From: Rhodospirillaceae bacterium
GTDB lineage: Bacteria > Pseudomonadota > Alphaproteobacteria > Rhodospirillales > Rhodospirillaceae
DNA: 64,000 nucleotides
Assembly (NCBI GenBank): GCA_947476925.1
Contig: CANJSF010000004.1
Span: forward strand, 121,383 to 185,382
Reading direction: 5' to 3'
In this document: positions 18,660 through 29,720 of the stretch, in pieces
Layout: the number at the start of each line of letters is the position of its first letter
How positions within the stretch are numbered: the stretch's first letter is position 1
The notes under the pieces: model-generated
What the model was told of the DNA's origin: nothing
Databases searched by the model: none
What the model saw: the letters and a program-made list of their open reading frames with translations, nothing else
Position numbers and translations under genes: made by a program

Positions 18660-20121
18660 ACTTTTGGAAGAACAGGGCATGAACCCTGCGGCATTAAAAG
18701 AGTTGGATATTGCCGGCTTGACCGCGGACTCACGCGACGTGAAGCCAGGCTTTCTATTCGCGGCCTTGCCCGGCGCAAAGGTCGATGGCCGCGCATTCTT
18801 GGCCGAGGCCGTAACGCGCGGGGCCAGCGCCATTCTAGCCCCGCCTGGAACCGACCTGGGAGCTGCACGTGCCGACCAAAGCGGCAATGCCGTGCGCCTG
18901 ATTACCGACAGCAACCCGCGCCGTCGCTTTGCGTTGATGGCAGCTAAATTCTATCGCCAGCAGCCCGATACCGTTGCGGCTGTGACCGGCACCAACGGCA
19001 AAACATCGGTGGCGCATTTCGCACAACAGCTGTGGCAAACGCTGGGCAAACGTTCGGGCTACATGGGCACATTGGGTGCTTGGGGTGGATCAAAAAAGAT
19101 CACCGGCAGCCTGACAACACCCGATCCCGTTGGCATTCATCGCGTGCTGGAAGACTTGTCGCGCGCGGGCGTCACACATCTGGCGATGGAAGCCTCCAGC
19201 CATGGTTTGCACCAGTTCCGCATGGATGGCGTGCGCATTGGCATTGCGGGCTTTATCAATCTCAGCCGCGATCATCTCGATTACCATGGGTCTATGGCCG
19301 CATACTTGGCGGCAAAATTGCGCCTGTTTTCTGAATTACTAATTGATGGCGGCACGGCGGTGCTCAATGCAGATGCACCGGAATCTTTGGCGTTTGATGC
19401 GGCGTGCCGGTTGCGCGGCCATCGCGTGTTGTCATTTGGCGAACGCGGCGAAGCCATTCGCTTAGATGGTGTAACACGCGAAGCCGCCGCGCAGCGCCTG
19501 AAGTTGTCTGTTTTTGGTCAAGCATACGATGTGAAACTGCCGTTGGCGGGGCGATTCCAGGCCAGCAACGCCATGTGTGCATTAGGATTTGTGCTTGCCG
19601 CCGGCGCTGATCCCAAAGCTGCGGTCGCAGCACTTGGATCGCTTCATGGCGTGCCAGGTCGTTTGGAGCATGTGGGGACATCAAAAACAAATGCGCCGGT
19701 GTATGTCGATTACGCCCACACACCAGACGCCCTTGAGACAGTTTTAAATGCATTGCGGCCTCACACGACGGGCAAATTAGTTGTCGTGTTTGGATGCGGC
19801 GGCGACCGCGACAAAGGCAAGCGCCGCTTGATGGGCGAAAAAGCCAAAGACCTCGCCGATCGCGTGATTGTCACTGATGACAACCCGCGCACAGAAGTTG
19901 CGGCCACGATTCGCCGCGAAGTTTTGCAAGGCTGCCCCACCGCCGAGGAAATTGGCGACCGAGAACTTGCAATTAAAACAGCGATTACCGGATTAAACGC
20001 AGGCGACGTGTTGCTCATTGCTGGCAAAGGCCACGAGGGCGGTCAGATCGTCGGAACAACTATTACGCCGTTCAACGATGCCGAGGTCGCGCAACGCTTT
20101 TTGGCCGAGGACCGCACATGA
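18646..20121 (+). CDS. murE: UDP-MurNAc-tripeptide synthetase MurE
   Basis: Adds meso-diaminopimelate to UDP-MurNAc-L-Ala-D-Glu using ATP. P-loop TGTNGKTSVAHF near 112; the DNPR motif (VTDDNPRTE, near 411) marks the DAP-binding form rather than the lysine form. 491 aa. The GTG at 18646 (MKLSELLEE) gives the family start; TTG/GTG codons at 18634-18640 are alternatives. It overlaps the ftsI end by 14 bases and the murF start by 4. Confidence 0.95.
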   Translation: MKLSELLEEQGMNPAALKELDIAGLTADSRDVKPGFLFAALPGAKVDGRAFLAEAVTRGASAILAPPGTDLGAARADQSGNAVRLITDSNPRRRFALMAAKFYRQQPDTVAAVTGTNGKTSVAHFAQQLWQTLGKRSGYMGTLGAWGGSKKITGSLTTPDPVGIHRVLEDLSRAGVTHLAMEASSHGLHQFRMDGVRIGIAGFINLSRDHLDYHGSMAAYLAAKLRLFSELLIDGGTAVLNADAPESLAFDAACRLRGHRVLSFGERGEAIRLDGVTREAAAQRLKLSVFGQAYDVKLPLAGRFQASNAMCALGFVLAAGADPKAAVAALGSLHGVPGRLEHVGTSKTNAPVYVDYAHTPDALETVLNALRPHTTGKLVVVFGCGGDRDKGKRRLMGEKAKDLADRVIVTDDNPRTEVAATIRREVLQGCPTAEEIGDRELAIKTAITGLNAGDVLLIAGKGHEGGQIVGTTITPFNDAEVAQRFLAEDRT

Positions 20122-21545
20122 CGGCCCTTTGGAGCGCAACAGAAATAGCTGCGGCAACATCCGGTCAAACATCTGGAACGTGGACTGCGAGCGGAGTGTC
20201 GATTGACACGCGCACTCTTGTGAAAGGCGATTTGTTTGTGGCGCTGCGCGGCCCCACTCACGATGGCCACGACCACATCGGATCAGCGCTAACAGCAGGG
20301 GCATCTGGTTTTTTTGTACACCGCAAACCAGAGGCCTTCTCCCCCAATTATGAAGATAAACTATTACTAGTTAAAGATACGTTCACGGGCCTGAATAATC
20401 TTGGCCAAGCCGCTCGAACGCGATGCCACGGCAAAATTATTGGTGTGACCGGCAGCGTCGGCAAGACCGGCACTAAAGAAGCTTTGAAGCTCGCATTTGG
20501 CGCGTTGGGCTCGACGCACGCCACCAGCGGGAATCTCAACAATCATTGGGGCGTGCCGCTAAGCTTGGCGCGTATGCCGCGCGACACGCAATTCGGCGTT
20601 TTTGAGATTGGCATGAACCACCCTGGCGAAATCGCGCCGCTAGCGAAGTTGGTGGCCCCCCATGTGGTGATCGTCACCACGGTTGCTGCGGTTCATTTGG
20701 AATTTTTCGACACCGTGGCTGGCATTGCAGATGAGAAAGCCAGCATCGCCGCCGGATTAGTCAATGGCGGCACTGCAATATTGCCTGCAGACAGCGAATA
20801 CTTTGATCGCCTGAAAATGCAGGTTCGCAATCACGGCTGTACCGACATCATTTCATTCGGTGCGGATGGCGATTCACACGCAAGATTAGTGGGCGCGGCA
20901 TTCAACCCCAAAGGCATGCAAGTCGCTGCCGACATTTTGGGCCAGCGAATTACGTTTGATCTGGGCGTCACGGGTAAACAATGGGCCATCAATGCGCTTG
21001 CCGTGTTAGCCGCCGTAAAAATGGCAAACGGAGATGTGCTCAGTTCAGCGGCCGCGTTATCGCAACTGGTGCCAACTAAAGGCCGTGGCACGCGAACCAC
21101 AGTCGGCTTGCCCACTGGTACATTCACATTAATTGATGAGAGCTATAACGCCAGCCCCGTCTCCGTGAAAGCTCTGGCCGACACACTGGGCCAAATCAAA
21201 GCCAACAGCAAAGGCCGCGTCGCGCTGGTATTGGGCGATATGTTGGAACTCGGGCCCCAGGCGCCAGAACTTCACGCCGAACTGAGCACAGCTATTCTGG
21301 CCAGCGATATTGACTTGGTCTTCACGGCCGGGCCGCTGATGGAGAACCTTCACAACGCGCTGCCACGCGACAAACGCGGCGGCCACGCCAAAGACTCAAA
21401 CAAACTGGCACATATTGTCACCGCCGCCGTGAAGCCTGGCGATATCTTCGCCGTCAAAGGTTCGCACAGCAGCCACATGAGCATCGTCGTCGAAGCGCTT
21501 GCTGGCTTGGCGCACGTTTTGCCCAAAGCGGCCAACGGATCATAG
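20118..21545 (+). CDS. murF: UDP-MurNAc-pentapeptide synthetase MurF
   Basis: Joins D-Ala-D-Ala to the UDP-MurNAc-tripeptide, completing the soluble precursor. P-loop TGSVGKTGTKEAL near 113; FEIGMNHPGEI and LIDESYNASPVSVKALAD are family blocks. 475 aa. ATG 20118 overlaps the murE stop (ATGA). Followed after 15 bases by mraY. Confidence 0.95.
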   Translation: MTALWSATEIAAATSGQTSGTWTASGVSIDTRTLVKGDLFVALRGPTHDGHDHIGSALTAGASGFFVHRKPEAFSPNYEDKLLLVKDTFTGLNNLGQAARTRCHGKIIGVTGSVGKTGTKEALKLAFGALGSTHATSGNLNNHWGVPLSLARMPRDTQFGVFEIGMNHPGEIAPLAKLVAPHVVIVTTVAAVHLEFFDTVAGIADEKASIAAGLVNGGTAILPADSEYFDRLKMQVRNHGCTDIISFGADGDSHARLVGAAFNPKGMQVAADILGQRITFDLGVTGKQWAINALAVLAAVKMANGDVLSSAAALSQLVPTKGRGTRTTVGLPTGTFTLIDESYNASPVSVKALADTLGQIKANSKGRVALVLGDMLELGPQAPELHAELSTAILASDIDLVFTAGPLMENLHNALPRDKRGGHAKDSNKLAHIVTAAVKPGDIFAVKGSHSSHMSIVVEALAGLAHVLPKAANGS

Positions 21546-21560
21546 GGGAAACACAGCGCC

Positions 21561-22646
21561 ATGTTGTTTAGTCTCGCCCAATTTGCCGATCAGTTCCCGG
21601 TGTTGAATCTGTTTCGCTACCTCACGTTCCGCGCGGGCGCGTCGGTTGTGACTGCGATGATCGTTTGCTTTTTGTTTGGGCCAGCCATTATTCAATGGCT
21701 CAAAACCAAACAGGGGAAAGGCCAACCGATCCGGCAAGACGGACCGCAAGGCCATCTCATCACAAAGCAAGGCACGCCCACCATGGGCGGCGTGATGATG
21801 TTGCTGGCGATCGGCATTGCGACGTTGCTGTGGTCCGACTTGTCCAACCGCTATGTCTGGGTGGTGCTGCTCGTCACGCTGGGCTACGGCTTTGTCGGCT
21901 TCATGGATGATTATCTCAAAGTCACGCGCCGCTCATCGGGCGGTTTGGCGGGGCGCTTAAAGCTGATCGCCGAGATTGCCATCGCTGCGGGCGCCGCCAT
22001 TTGGATTACCGATATCAGCTCGCCCAATCTGTCGGGCATGCTGGCGGTGCCATTCTTCAAAGATCTTCTCATCAATCTTGGCGTTTTCTACGTGCCCTTT
22101 GCAGTGTTCATTATGGTTGGCGCGTCGAACGCTGTGAACCTAACCGATGGATTGGATGGCCTGGCCATCGTGCCGGTCATTATTGCTGCTGGCGTGTTCG
22201 TGGCTATCGCTTATCTCATCGGGAACACGGTCTTTGCGAACTATCTGCAAGTGCACTACGTCGTCGGCGCAGGCGAGTTAGCAATTTTCTGCGGCGCAAT
22301 CGTGGGGGCAGGTCTCGGGTTCCTTTGGTTCAACGCACCGCCTGCCATGGTGTTCATGGGCGACACTGGCTCGCTGGCCATGGGCGGCGCGCTCGGATCG
22401 GTCGCCGTTGTCACTAAACATGAGATCGTCCTTGGTCTGGTTGGCGGGTTGTTCGTGCTCGAGACAATCTCGGTCATCGTTCAGGTCGTGTCATTCAAGC
22501 TAACGGGCAAGCGCGTCTTTCGCATGGCGCCGCTTCACCACCATTACGAAGAAAAAGGCTGGGCCGAATCCACGATCGTCATTCGGTTTTGGATCATTGC
22601 GATGATTCTGGCGATTGCCGGGCTCGCCACATTGAAGTTGAGGTAA
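21561..22646 (+). CDS. mraY: Phospho-MurNAc-pentapeptide transferase MraY
   Basis: Ten-helix inner membrane enzyme that transfers phospho-MurNAc-pentapeptide to undecaprenyl phosphate, forming lipid I. Marks: TPTMGGVMM near 72, the catalytic aspartates in GFMDDYLK and [10 protein letters not shown], and [11 protein letters not shown] near the C terminus. 361 aa, the usual length. Ribosome site AGGGGAAA lies before ATG 21561. Confidence 0.97.
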   Translation: MLFSLAQFADQFPVLNLFRYLTFRAGASVVTAMIVCFLFGPAIIQWLKTKQGKGQPIRQDGPQGHLITKQGTPTMGGVMMLLAIGIATLLWSDLSNRYVWVVLLVTLGYGFVGFMDDYLKVTRRSSGGLAGRLKLIAEIAIAAGAAIWITDISSPNLSGMLAVPFFKDLLINLGVFYVPFAVFIMVGASNAVNLTDGLDGLAIVPVIIAAGVFVAIAYLIGNTVFANYLQVHYVVGAGELAIFCGAIVGAGLGFLWFNAPPAMVFMGDTGSLAMGGALGSVAVVTKHEIVLGLVGGLFVLETISVIVQVVSFKLTGKRVFRMAPLHHHYEEKGWAESTIVIRFWIIAMILAIAGLATLKLR

Positions 22647-22654
22647 CTGCGCAA

Positions 22655-24067
22655 ATGATTCCTGTCTTCACTTTTGCTGGACAGCGCGTCGGCGTGATGG
22701 GCCTGGGGAAATCCGGGCTGTCGGCGGCTGCCGCATTGAAGGCAGGTGGAGCCAGCGTATTGGTATGGGACGACAAGCCCGAGCAACGCAAAGCCGCCAC
22801 TGACGCAGGTTGGGCCTTACTTGATCCTGAGGCTCATCGGCTTGATGTCGCGGCTCTGATTTGGAGTCCTGGCGTTCCACATTCACTTCCGAAACCGCAC
22901 GCTCTAGCCGTAAAAGCGCGCGCGCAAAATATTCCGATGATATGCGATGTGGATTTGCTCGCGCGTGCGCAGCAATCCTCATCGTTCATTGGCATCACAG
23001 GCACGAACGGCAAGTCAACCACGACGGTACTGACGGCGCATATCTTTAAGCAGGCGGGCCGCCCCATCGCGGTAGGCGGCAATCTGGGAACTCCGGCGCT
23101 AGACCTCAAAGCGTTGGGTGGATTGGGCACCTATGTGCTTGAACTTTCATCGTATCAATTAGAGCTTGTGCCGTCGCTGTCTCTTGAAACTGCGGTCTTT
23201 CTCAACATCACGCCCGATCACCTCGAGCGCCATGGCAGCATGGATGGCTATGTCGCCGCCAAAAGGCGCATCTTCGAAAAGCAGCGCCATCCGCGAGCAG
23301 CAATCATTGGCATTGACGACTCCTACTCAGCATCGCTGCGCGATCAATTGGTTCGCGGCGGGGGGCATACGGTTATTCCTATTTCAGTGAAGCAGGCTGT
23401 TCCCGGTGGCGTGTATGTCGAGAACGGAATTTTGATAGACGCCACCGACCGACGCCCTCGCGAGATTGCAGATTTGCGCACCATCGCCACATTGCCCGGC
23501 GCTCACAATTGGCAAAATGCAGCGGCCGCTTCGGCGGCAGCGTTGTCGCAGGGCATTGCCGGGCCAATCATCGCTGCAGCATTGAAATCTTTCAAAGGGT
23601 TGCCGCATCGCCAAGAATTGGTTGCGACCATCAAAGGTGTGCCATTCATCAACGACAGCAAAGCCACCAACGCCGACGCCGCCGAAAAAGCGCTGCGCTG
23701 CTATGAGAATATATACTGGATTGCAGGCGGCATTGCGAAGGAGGGCGGCATCGCTTCTCTGGCACCTCTATTCCCACGCATTCGCCACGCTTTTTTGATT
23801 GGCGATGCCGCAGATGACTTCGCCGACGCCTTGGAAGGCAAAGTGCCCCACGATCTTTACGAAGATTTAGAAACCGCCATAGAAGACGCTGGGCGACGCG
23901 CGTTCAAAGACAATAAACCGGGGGCCGTGGTGCTGCTGTCTCCGGCGTGCGCGTCGTTTGACATGTTCAAGAATTTCGAAGAGCGCGGCGACCGCTTTCG
24001 CACCGAAGTTCAACATTTGTGGCCACAAACCACTTCATCATCATCGACGGAGAGCTTGAACCCATGA
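22655..24067 (+). CDS. murD: UDP-MurNAc-L-alanine:D-glutamate ligase
   Basis: Adds D-glutamate to UDP-MurNAc-L-Ala. Rossmann-like N terminus GVMGLGKSGLSAA near 12, P-loop GITGTNGKSTTTVL near 113, and NDSKATNADA in the C-terminal domain. 470 aa from ATG 22655, 8 bases after the mraY stop; the same frame is open back into mraY but that part is not family-like. Ends by ATGA overlap with ftsW. Confidence 0.95.
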   Translation: MIPVFTFAGQRVGVMGLGKSGLSAAAALKAGGASVLVWDDKPEQRKAATDAGWALLDPEAHRLDVAALIWSPGVPHSLPKPHALAVKARAQNIPMICDVDLLARAQQSSSFIGITGTNGKSTTTVLTAHIFKQAGRPIAVGGNLGTPALDLKALGGLGTYVLELSSYQLELVPSLSLETAVFLNITPDHLERHGSMDGYVAAKRRIFEKQRHPRAAIIGIDDSYSASLRDQLVRGGGHTVIPISVKQAVPGGVYVENGILIDATDRRPREIADLRTIATLPGAHNWQNAAAASAAALSQGIAGPIIAAALKSFKGLPHRQELVATIKGVPFINDSKATNADAAEKALRCYENIYWIAGGIAKEGGIASLAPLFPRIRHAFLIGDAADDFADALEGKVPHDLYEDLETAIEDAGRRAFKDNKPGAVVLLSPACASFDMFKNFEERGDRFRTEVQHLWPQTTSSSSTESLNP

Positions 24068-25194
24068 GCACAACCGTCGCCCGCACTGATATCAGCACCG
24101 TTGGCCGGTGGTGGTGGACCATCGACAAGTGGATCTTGGCCGCCACAACATTACTGATCCTGATTGGCATCATACTCAATTTTGCTGCTGGACCGCCGGC
24201 CGCCGAGCGCATTGGCGCTGAGACGTTCCACTTCGTGCGGCGTCAAATGGTGTTCTTACCGCTGACGATCATGGTCATCTTTGGTATTTCGCTGATGGCG
24301 CCCATCCAAGTTCGGCGCTTTGCGGTGATCGGCTTTCTTATCGCGCTGGGTCTGATGTTGCTGACCTTAGTGGCGGGAATCGAAGTAAAAGGCGCGAAGC
24401 GGTGGATTTATTTAGCGGGCATGTCGTTGCAGCCTTCTGAATTTATCAAACCGTTCTTTGCCGTGGTCGCCGCCTGGATGTTCGCAGAACATCGCCTGCG
24501 TGAAGATTTTCCTGGAAACATAATATCGATCGGCTTGCTGTTCTCGGTTATTGCCGTGCTCCTCAGCCAGCCCGACGTCGGCATGACTTTGGTGGTTACA
24601 GCCGTTTGGTGTGCACAATTCTTTATGGCGGGCTTGCCGATCTTCTGGGTGATCTTGATTATTGTTGCAGGCATGGGGGCGATTGTTGGCGCCTACTTTG
24701 CCTTCCCGCACGTCGCCAGCCGCGTTGATCGGTTCTTAGATCCGACAACTGGAGACAGCTACCAAATCACGCAAGCCATGCGCGCTTTCCAGCAAGGTGG
24801 GCTTTTTGGTCGCGGGCCTGGTGAGGGCCGCGTGAAAGAAGCCCTGCCCGACGCCCATACCGATTTTATCTTCGCTGTCGCCGGTGAAGAGTTTGGCGTT
24901 TTCCTTTGCCTGCTGATGGTTGCGTTGTTCGCATTCTTGGTTATTCGCGCGCTGCTGAAAGTCATGCGCGAAGAAAACATGTTTGTGTTGCTGGCTGTGG
25001 GCGGCTTGGCCGTTCAGTTTGGTTTGCAGGCCATCATCAACATGGCCTCGAGCCTGCACATGATGCCGACAAAGGGAATGACGTTACCATTTGTGTCTTA
25101 CGGCGGTTCGTCGTTGGTCGCGCTTGGTGTCGGCATGGGAATGATTCTCGCGCTCACGCGCCGTCGACGCGATATGGAGGGCCACGCCACATGA
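24064..25194 (+). CDS. ftsW: Septal glycosyltransferase FtsW (SEDS)
   Basis: Polytopic SEDS-family protein that polymerises lipid II at the septum with FtsI. About ten membrane helices; marks include GAKRWIYLAGMSLQPSEFIK, LSQPDVGMTLVV and the C-terminal LPFVSYGGSSLVA. 376 aa. ATG 24064 overlaps the murD stop. Next gene murG starts by a 4-base overlap. Confidence 0.95.
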   Translation: MSTTVARTDISTVGRWWWTIDKWILAATTLLILIGIILNFAAGPPAAERIGAETFHFVRRQMVFLPLTIMVIFGISLMAPIQVRRFAVIGFLIALGLMLLTLVAGIEVKGAKRWIYLAGMSLQPSEFIKPFFAVVAAWMFAEHRLREDFPGNIISIGLLFSVIAVLLSQPDVGMTLVVTAVWCAQFFMAGLPIFWVILIIVAGMGAIVGAYFAFPHVASRVDRFLDPTTGDSYQITQAMRAFQQGGLFGRGPGEGRVKEALPDAHTDFIFAVAGEEFGVFLCLLMVALFAFLVIRALLKVMREENMFVLLAVGGLAVQFGLQAIINMASSLHMMPTKGMTLPFVSYGGSSLVALGVGMGMILALTRRRRDMEGHAT

Positions 25195-26411
25195 CGCCCA
25201 CACCATCGCCGGATGCACCTTTGATCGTGCTTGCTGCTGGCGGCACAGGCGGGCACGTGTTTCCCGCCGAAGCTTTAGCGCAAGAATTGCTGGGCCAAGA
25301 TTACCGGCTGGCTTTAGTGACCGACAGTCGGGGCGAACGCTATGGCGGCACGCTTGGCTTAATCGACAAACATTCGATCAGCGCCAGCGCGCTGGCGGGG
25401 CATAGCATTTTTGGCAAAGCCATCTCAGCAGTCCGGCTGAGCGTGGGCTTGGTTCAAGCCTACCGCTTACTGAAGCGCCTAAAACCCGCTGTGGTCGTTG
25501 GCTTTGGTGGCTATGCAGCAGCGCCGACAGTGGCTGCGGCCATCCTCGCGCGCGTGCCGACAATCATTCACGAACAGAACGCCATCTTGGGCTGGGCCAA
25601 TCGCAAGTTGGCCGACATGGTGACCAAGGTTTGTATCTCGTTTGATCTGGCCCGCCCGGCGCCCGAGAAAGCCCAGCTGATTCGCACTGGCATGCCAGTT
25701 CGTCCGGCCGTAGCCGCTGTGCGCGCCACGCCCTATCACGCGCCGAGCATCACCGGGGAATTTCGAATTCTCGTGCTCGGTGGCAGCCAAGGTGCCCGCG
25801 TGTTTAGCGATGTGATTCCTGCCGCAATCAAATTGTTACCGGAAGAATTCCGTCATCGCCTTGAGATTTCGCAACAGTGCCGTCCCGAAGAAATTGATCG
25901 CACCATGGCGGCCTACGAAGGCTTAGGCGTGCATGTAGAACTGCGCCACTTCTTCGACAACGTGCCCGAGCTGTTAGCCAAAGCCCATGTGCTGATCGCA
26001 CGTGCCGGCGCGTCAACAGTTGGCGAAGTAACAGTGGCGGGACGGCCCAGTCTGCTGGCGCCTTATCCGTTTGCTGCTGATGACCACCAAACCGCCAACG
26101 CCAAAACACTCACGACAGCCGGCGGTGGGTGGATGATGCCGCAAGATCACTTCACTGCCGCCGCCTTAGCCGAACAACTGTTGGAATTCAGCCAACAGCC
26201 CCATTTGCTGGCCGATGCCGCCGCTGCGGCTCAAGCCTTTAGCATTCCCGATGCTGCCGGCCGCATGGCGGCTGTGGTGGCTGGCGTGGTTCACGGCAAA
26301 AACGGTGTTCGCGCAGGCCGCAGCGTTTCAGCGTCGTCGGTGTCGGCGACAGTCACCAGCCTGAACAACACCAATCCGCTTGAACGCAAAATAACGCGAG
26401 GAGCCGCTTGA
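25191..26411 (+). CDS. murG: Lipid II synthase MurG
   Basis: Peripheral inner membrane transferase adding GlcNAc to lipid I. GT28 fold: N-terminal [16 protein letters not shown] near 13-28, [27 protein letters not shown] in the middle and [11 protein letters not shown] for UDP-GlcNAc binding. 406 aa, about 40 longer than usual at the C terminus, where a Ser/Thr/Asn-rich tail follows the last domain helix. Start ATG 25191 overlaps the ftsW stop. Confidence 0.95.
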   Translation: MTPTPSPDAPLIVLAAGGTGGHVFPAEALAQELLGQDYRLALVTDSRGERYGGTLGLIDKHSISASALAGHSIFGKAISAVRLSVGLVQAYRLLKRLKPAVVVGFGGYAAAPTVAAAILARVPTIIHEQNAILGWANRKLADMVTKVCISFDLARPAPEKAQLIRTGMPVRPAVAAVRATPYHAPSITGEFRILVLGGSQGARVFSDVIPAAIKLLPEEFRHRLEISQQCRPEEIDRTMAAYEGLGVHVELRHFFDNVPELLAKAHVLIARAGASTVGEVTVAGRPSLLAPYPFAADDHQTANAKTLTTAGGGWMMPQDHFTAAALAEQLLEFSQQPHLLADAAAAAQAFSIPDAAGRMAAVVAGVVHGKNGVRAGRSVSASSVSATVTSLNNTNPLERKITRGAA

Positions 26412-27856
26412 TGCAGTCCATGCCACTCGACATCGGCATTATTCATTTCGTCGGCATCGGCGGCATTGGCATGAGCGGCATTGCCGAGGTGATGCATAAT
26501 CTTGGCTACAAGGTCCAAGGTAGCGACATCGCACAGAATGCAAATGTCGATCGCTTACGTGGCCTGGGCATCAAGGTTGAAGTCGGCCATCGCGGCGAGA
26601 ATTTGGGCGACGCGCGTGTGATTGTCATTTCATCGGCAGTTAAGCCCGACAATCCCGAGGTCATTGCCGCGCGCAAAGACATGCTGCCGGTAGTGCGACG
26701 CGCTGAGATGCTGGCCGAGCTCATGCGCCTGAAATGGTCGGTCGCCATTGGTGGCACGCACGGCAAAACCACCACAACCTCACTGATTGCCAGTGTTCTT
26801 GAAACCGCCAAGCTTGATCCTACCGTAATCAACGGCGGCATTATCAATGCCTACGGCACCAACGCGCGGCTGGGCACCGGCGAATGGATGGTCGTCGAGG
26901 CCGATGAGTCTGACGGGACGTTCAATCGACTGCCCGCCACTATTGCTGTGGTCACAAACATCGACCCCGAGCATATGGATTTCTATGGCGACTTCGCAAA
27001 ATTAAAGGCGGCTTTCCGCACGTTTATTGAGTCGATCCCGTTTTATGGCTTTGCGGTGTTGTGCATCGATCACCCCGAAGTGCAATCACTCATACCACAC
27101 CTTCAAGATCGCAAGATCATCACCTATGGGCTTAGCCCCACCGCTGTTGTGCGTGGCCTGAATGTCGTTCTCGACAGCCATGGCGTGCGTTTTGATGCAG
27201 CGATGTCCGACCGTGTGGTTGGCGGTGAACGCACAATCAAAAATATATTTCTGCCTATGTTTGGCCAACACAACGTGCTGAATGCGTTGGCGGCGGTTTC
27301 CGTTGCCGCCGAAATGGGCGTGGCCGATGACGTGATCCGCGAGGGCCTCGCGCGCTTCAAGGGCGTGAAACGCCGTTTCACCAAAGTCGGTGAGGTTGAT
27401 GGCATAACCGTGATCGACGACTACGGTCATCACCCTGTTGAAATTGCGGCCGTGCTGAAGGCCGCACGCACCACGACCAAAAGTCGCGTCATTGCCGTGG
27501 TCCAGCCGCATCGTTATTCGCGACTTCAACAACTTTTTGAAGGCTTCTGCACCTGCTTTAACGATGCTGACCACGTAGTTGTCGCCGATGTTTACCCCGC
27601 CGGCGAAGCGCCCATTGCTGGAATCAACCGCGATTCATTGATTAATGGCTTACACGCGCACGGCCACCCGCAAGTGACAGCTTTGCTGTCGCCCAAACAC
27701 TTAGCAGCGGTCATCGACGACATCGCCAAGCCTGGCGACTTCGTCGTATGCCTGGGTGCTGGCAATATTACCGCCTGGGCGAATGCGTTGCCCGCCGAGT
27801 TGACGGCGATTCGTAAAAACTCCGCTGACGCCCGCCGCACCGGGGGCGCTGCATGA
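26411..27856 (+). CDS. murC: UDP-MurNAc:L-alanine ligase MurC
   Basis: First amino acid ligase of the peptide stem. [16 protein letters not shown] near 15-30, P-loop [12 protein letters not shown] near 115, [10 protein letters not shown] in the C-terminal half. ATG 26411 shares its first base with the murG TGA; GAGG lies just before. 481 aa. A TTG three bases earlier is an alternative start. Confidence 0.95.
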   Translation: MQSMPLDIGIIHFVGIGGIGMSGIAEVMHNLGYKVQGSDIAQNANVDRLRGLGIKVEVGHRGENLGDARVIVISSAVKPDNPEVIAARKDMLPVVRRAEMLAELMRLKWSVAIGGTHGKTTTTSLIASVLETAKLDPTVINGGIINAYGTNARLGTGEWMVVEADESDGTFNRLPATIAVVTNIDPEHMDFYGDFAKLKAAFRTFIESIPFYGFAVLCIDHPEVQSLIPHLQDRKIITYGLSPTAVVRGLNVVLDSHGVRFDAAMSDRVVGGERTIKNIFLPMFGQHNVLNALAAVSVAAEMGVADDVIREGLARFKGVKRRFTKVGEVDGITVIDDYGHHPVEIAAVLKAARTTTKSRVIAVVQPHRYSRLQQLFEGFCTCFNDADHVVVADVYPAGEAPIAGINRDSLINGLHAHGHPQVTALLSPKHLAAVIDDIAKPGDFVVCLGAGNITAWANALPAELTAIRKNSADARRTGGAA

Positions 27857-28803
27857 TGACGGCACGCGCCTCATCGTCGAGCCTGTTGGATCGCCTGCCG
27901 CGCGTGCGCGGCAGCTTAGAGCCAATGGCTGATCTCGGGCGTATGACGTGGTTTCGCGTGGGCGGCTCAGCTGAAGTATTATTCACGCCCGCTGATGTGG
28001 CAGACCTATCTGCGTTCCTCAAAGCCAAACCTGACGACGTTGCAGTTACTGTCATCGGCCTGGGCTCAAACTTATTGGTGCGTGATGGCGGCGTTCCTGG
28101 CGTTGTGGTTCGGCTGGGTAAAGCTTTCAACACGATTGAAACCGATGGATTGAGCCTTCGCTGTGGCGCTGCCGCAGTGGACGCAAATGTTGCGACCGCC
28201 GCGCGTGACGCCGCTATCGCTGGCTTAGAGTTCCTGACAGGCATCCCGGGCACAGTGGGCGGCGCAGTGCGAATGAACGCCGGCTGCTATGGCCGTGAGA
28301 TACAGAACATCTGTGTTAGCGCCACGGCGCTTGATAGCGCCGGCCAAGTCCGCAAACTAGGGCTAGATGAACTTGGCTTTAGTTACCGTCATTGCAGCGT
28401 ACCCGAAGACTGGGTGTTCATTGGTGCTGAATTGCGCGGCGTCAAAGGCGATGCCGACGCCATTACCGCTCGTATCCGAGAGATCCGTACTGAGCGCGAA
28501 GACAGCCAACCCACCCAAGCGCGCACGGGCGGCTCGACGTTTGCAAATCCGGCTGAAGCCAAAGCTTGGAAACTGATTGACGAGGTCGGCGGTCGCGGCT
28601 TAGTGCGCGGCGGGGCCATGGTCTCGGAAAAGCATACCAATTTCTTGATTAACACTGGCAATGCCACGTCGTCAGATATCGAAGGCCTGGGCGAAGAATT
28701 GCGCCGCCGCGTGAAAGAAAAAACCGGCATTCGCTTGGAATGGGAAATTCGCCGAATTGGCGTTGCTGCTAGTGACCCACGTGCCCTCGCGAGGTCTGCA
28801 TGA
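27853..28803 (+). CDS. murB: UDP-MurNAc dehydrogenase MurB
   Basis: FAD enzyme that reduces enolpyruvyl-UDP-GlcNAc to UDP-MurNAc. Type II-like Mur[15 protein letters not shown] for [21 protein letters not shown] near 134-151, catalytic Ser in [10 protein letters not shown] near 230, [10 protein letters not shown]. 316 aa, start ATG 27853 overlapping the murC stop. Confidence 0.95.
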   Translation: MMTARASSSSLLDRLPRVRGSLEPMADLGRMTWFRVGGSAEVLFTPADVADLSAFLKAKPDDVAVTVIGLGSNLLVRDGGVPGVVVRLGKAFNTIETDGLSLRCGAAAVDANVATAARDAAIAGLEFLTGIPGTVGGAVRMNAGCYGREIQNICVSATALDSAGQVRKLGLDELGFSYRHCSVPEDWVFIGAELRGVKGDADAITARIREIRTEREDSQPTQARTGGSTFANPAEAKAWKLIDEVGGRGLVRGGAMVSEKHTNFLINTGNATSSDIEGLGEELRRRVKEKTGIRLEWEIRRIGVAASDPRALARSA

Positions 28804-29720
28804 GCGCACGCAAAATCAAGCGCATCGCTGTGCTGGCCGGTGGGCCCTCGAAAGAACGCGAGGTATCGCTCGTCTCGGCTGGCGCTGCCGCACGCGCATT
28901 GAGCGCTTTGGGCTACGATGTCACGAACATCGACGTGACGGCCGATGTCACGGCGCTTGTGCATGACCTAACTGCTGCCAAAGCCGATGTTGTTTTCAAT
29001 GCACTCCATGGGCGTGTCGGCGAAGATGGCTGCATTCAGGGCCTGCTGGATATGATGGCCCTGCCCTACACGCATTCTGGACGCATGGCCTCGGCGATGG
29101 CGATGGACAAGCCCATGGCCAAGAAAATTTTCGCATCTGTTGGTATTCCAGTGGCCGAGGAAGCTGTTGTGCCGCGCCGTGTCGCGGAGTCCCAGGATGT
29201 TATCCCGCGCCCCTATGTGCTCAAGCCCGTTAACGAAGGATCGAGTGTTGGCGTGAAGATTGTGCGCGTGGGCGACAATTGCCCGCCTCTCGATGATTTG
29301 GGGATTCCTCCCGACGGCATGATTATGGTCGAGCGCTTTATCCCCGGTCGCGAAGTGACTGTAGCGATTATGGGCGACAAGCCATTGGCTGTGACTGAAA
29401 TAACGACCGAGCGCGAATTCTACGACTACGAAGCCAAGTACGCCACAGGTGGTTCGAAGCACGTCATTCCGGCGGCGCTCGATAAAAAACTTTACGACCG
29501 CGCCATGGAATTATCGCTGACCGCGCATCGTGCACTTGGTTGTCGCGGCGTGTCACGTGCCGATCTGCGCTATGACGGCAATGAGTTTTACATGCTTGAG
29601 GTCAACACGCAGCCTGGCCTGACGCCGACATCTTTGGTGCCCGAGCAAGCGTTACACCTTGGTATCAGTTTCAATCAACTCATCCAGTGGATGGTGGAGC
29701 ACGCAGCATGCGACGCTTAG
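28800..29720 (+). CDS. ddl: D-alanine--D-alanine ligase
   Basis: ATP-grasp enzyme that makes the D-Ala-D-Ala dipeptide used by MurF. LAGGPSKEREVSLVSA at the N terminus, FNALHGRVGEDG near 62, VLKPVNEGSSVGV near 140 and EVNTQPGLTPTSL near 278. 306 aa. ATG 28800 overlaps the murB stop by 4 bases; ftsQ starts 13 bases before its end. Confidence 0.95.
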   Translation: MSARKIKRIAVLAGGPSKEREVSLVSAGAAARALSALGYDVTNIDVTADVTALVHDLTAAKADVVFNALHGRVGEDGCIQGLLDMMALPYTHSGRMASAMAMDKPMAKKIFASVGIPVAEEAVVPRRVAESQDVIPRPYVLKPVNEGSSVGVKIVRVGDNCPPLDDLGIPPDGMIMVERFIPGREVTVAIMGDKPLAVTEITTEREFYDYEAKYATGGSKHVIPAALDKKLYDRAMELSLTAHRALGCRGVSRADLRYDGNEFYMLEVNTQPGLTPTSLVPEQALHLGISFNQLIQWMVEHAACDA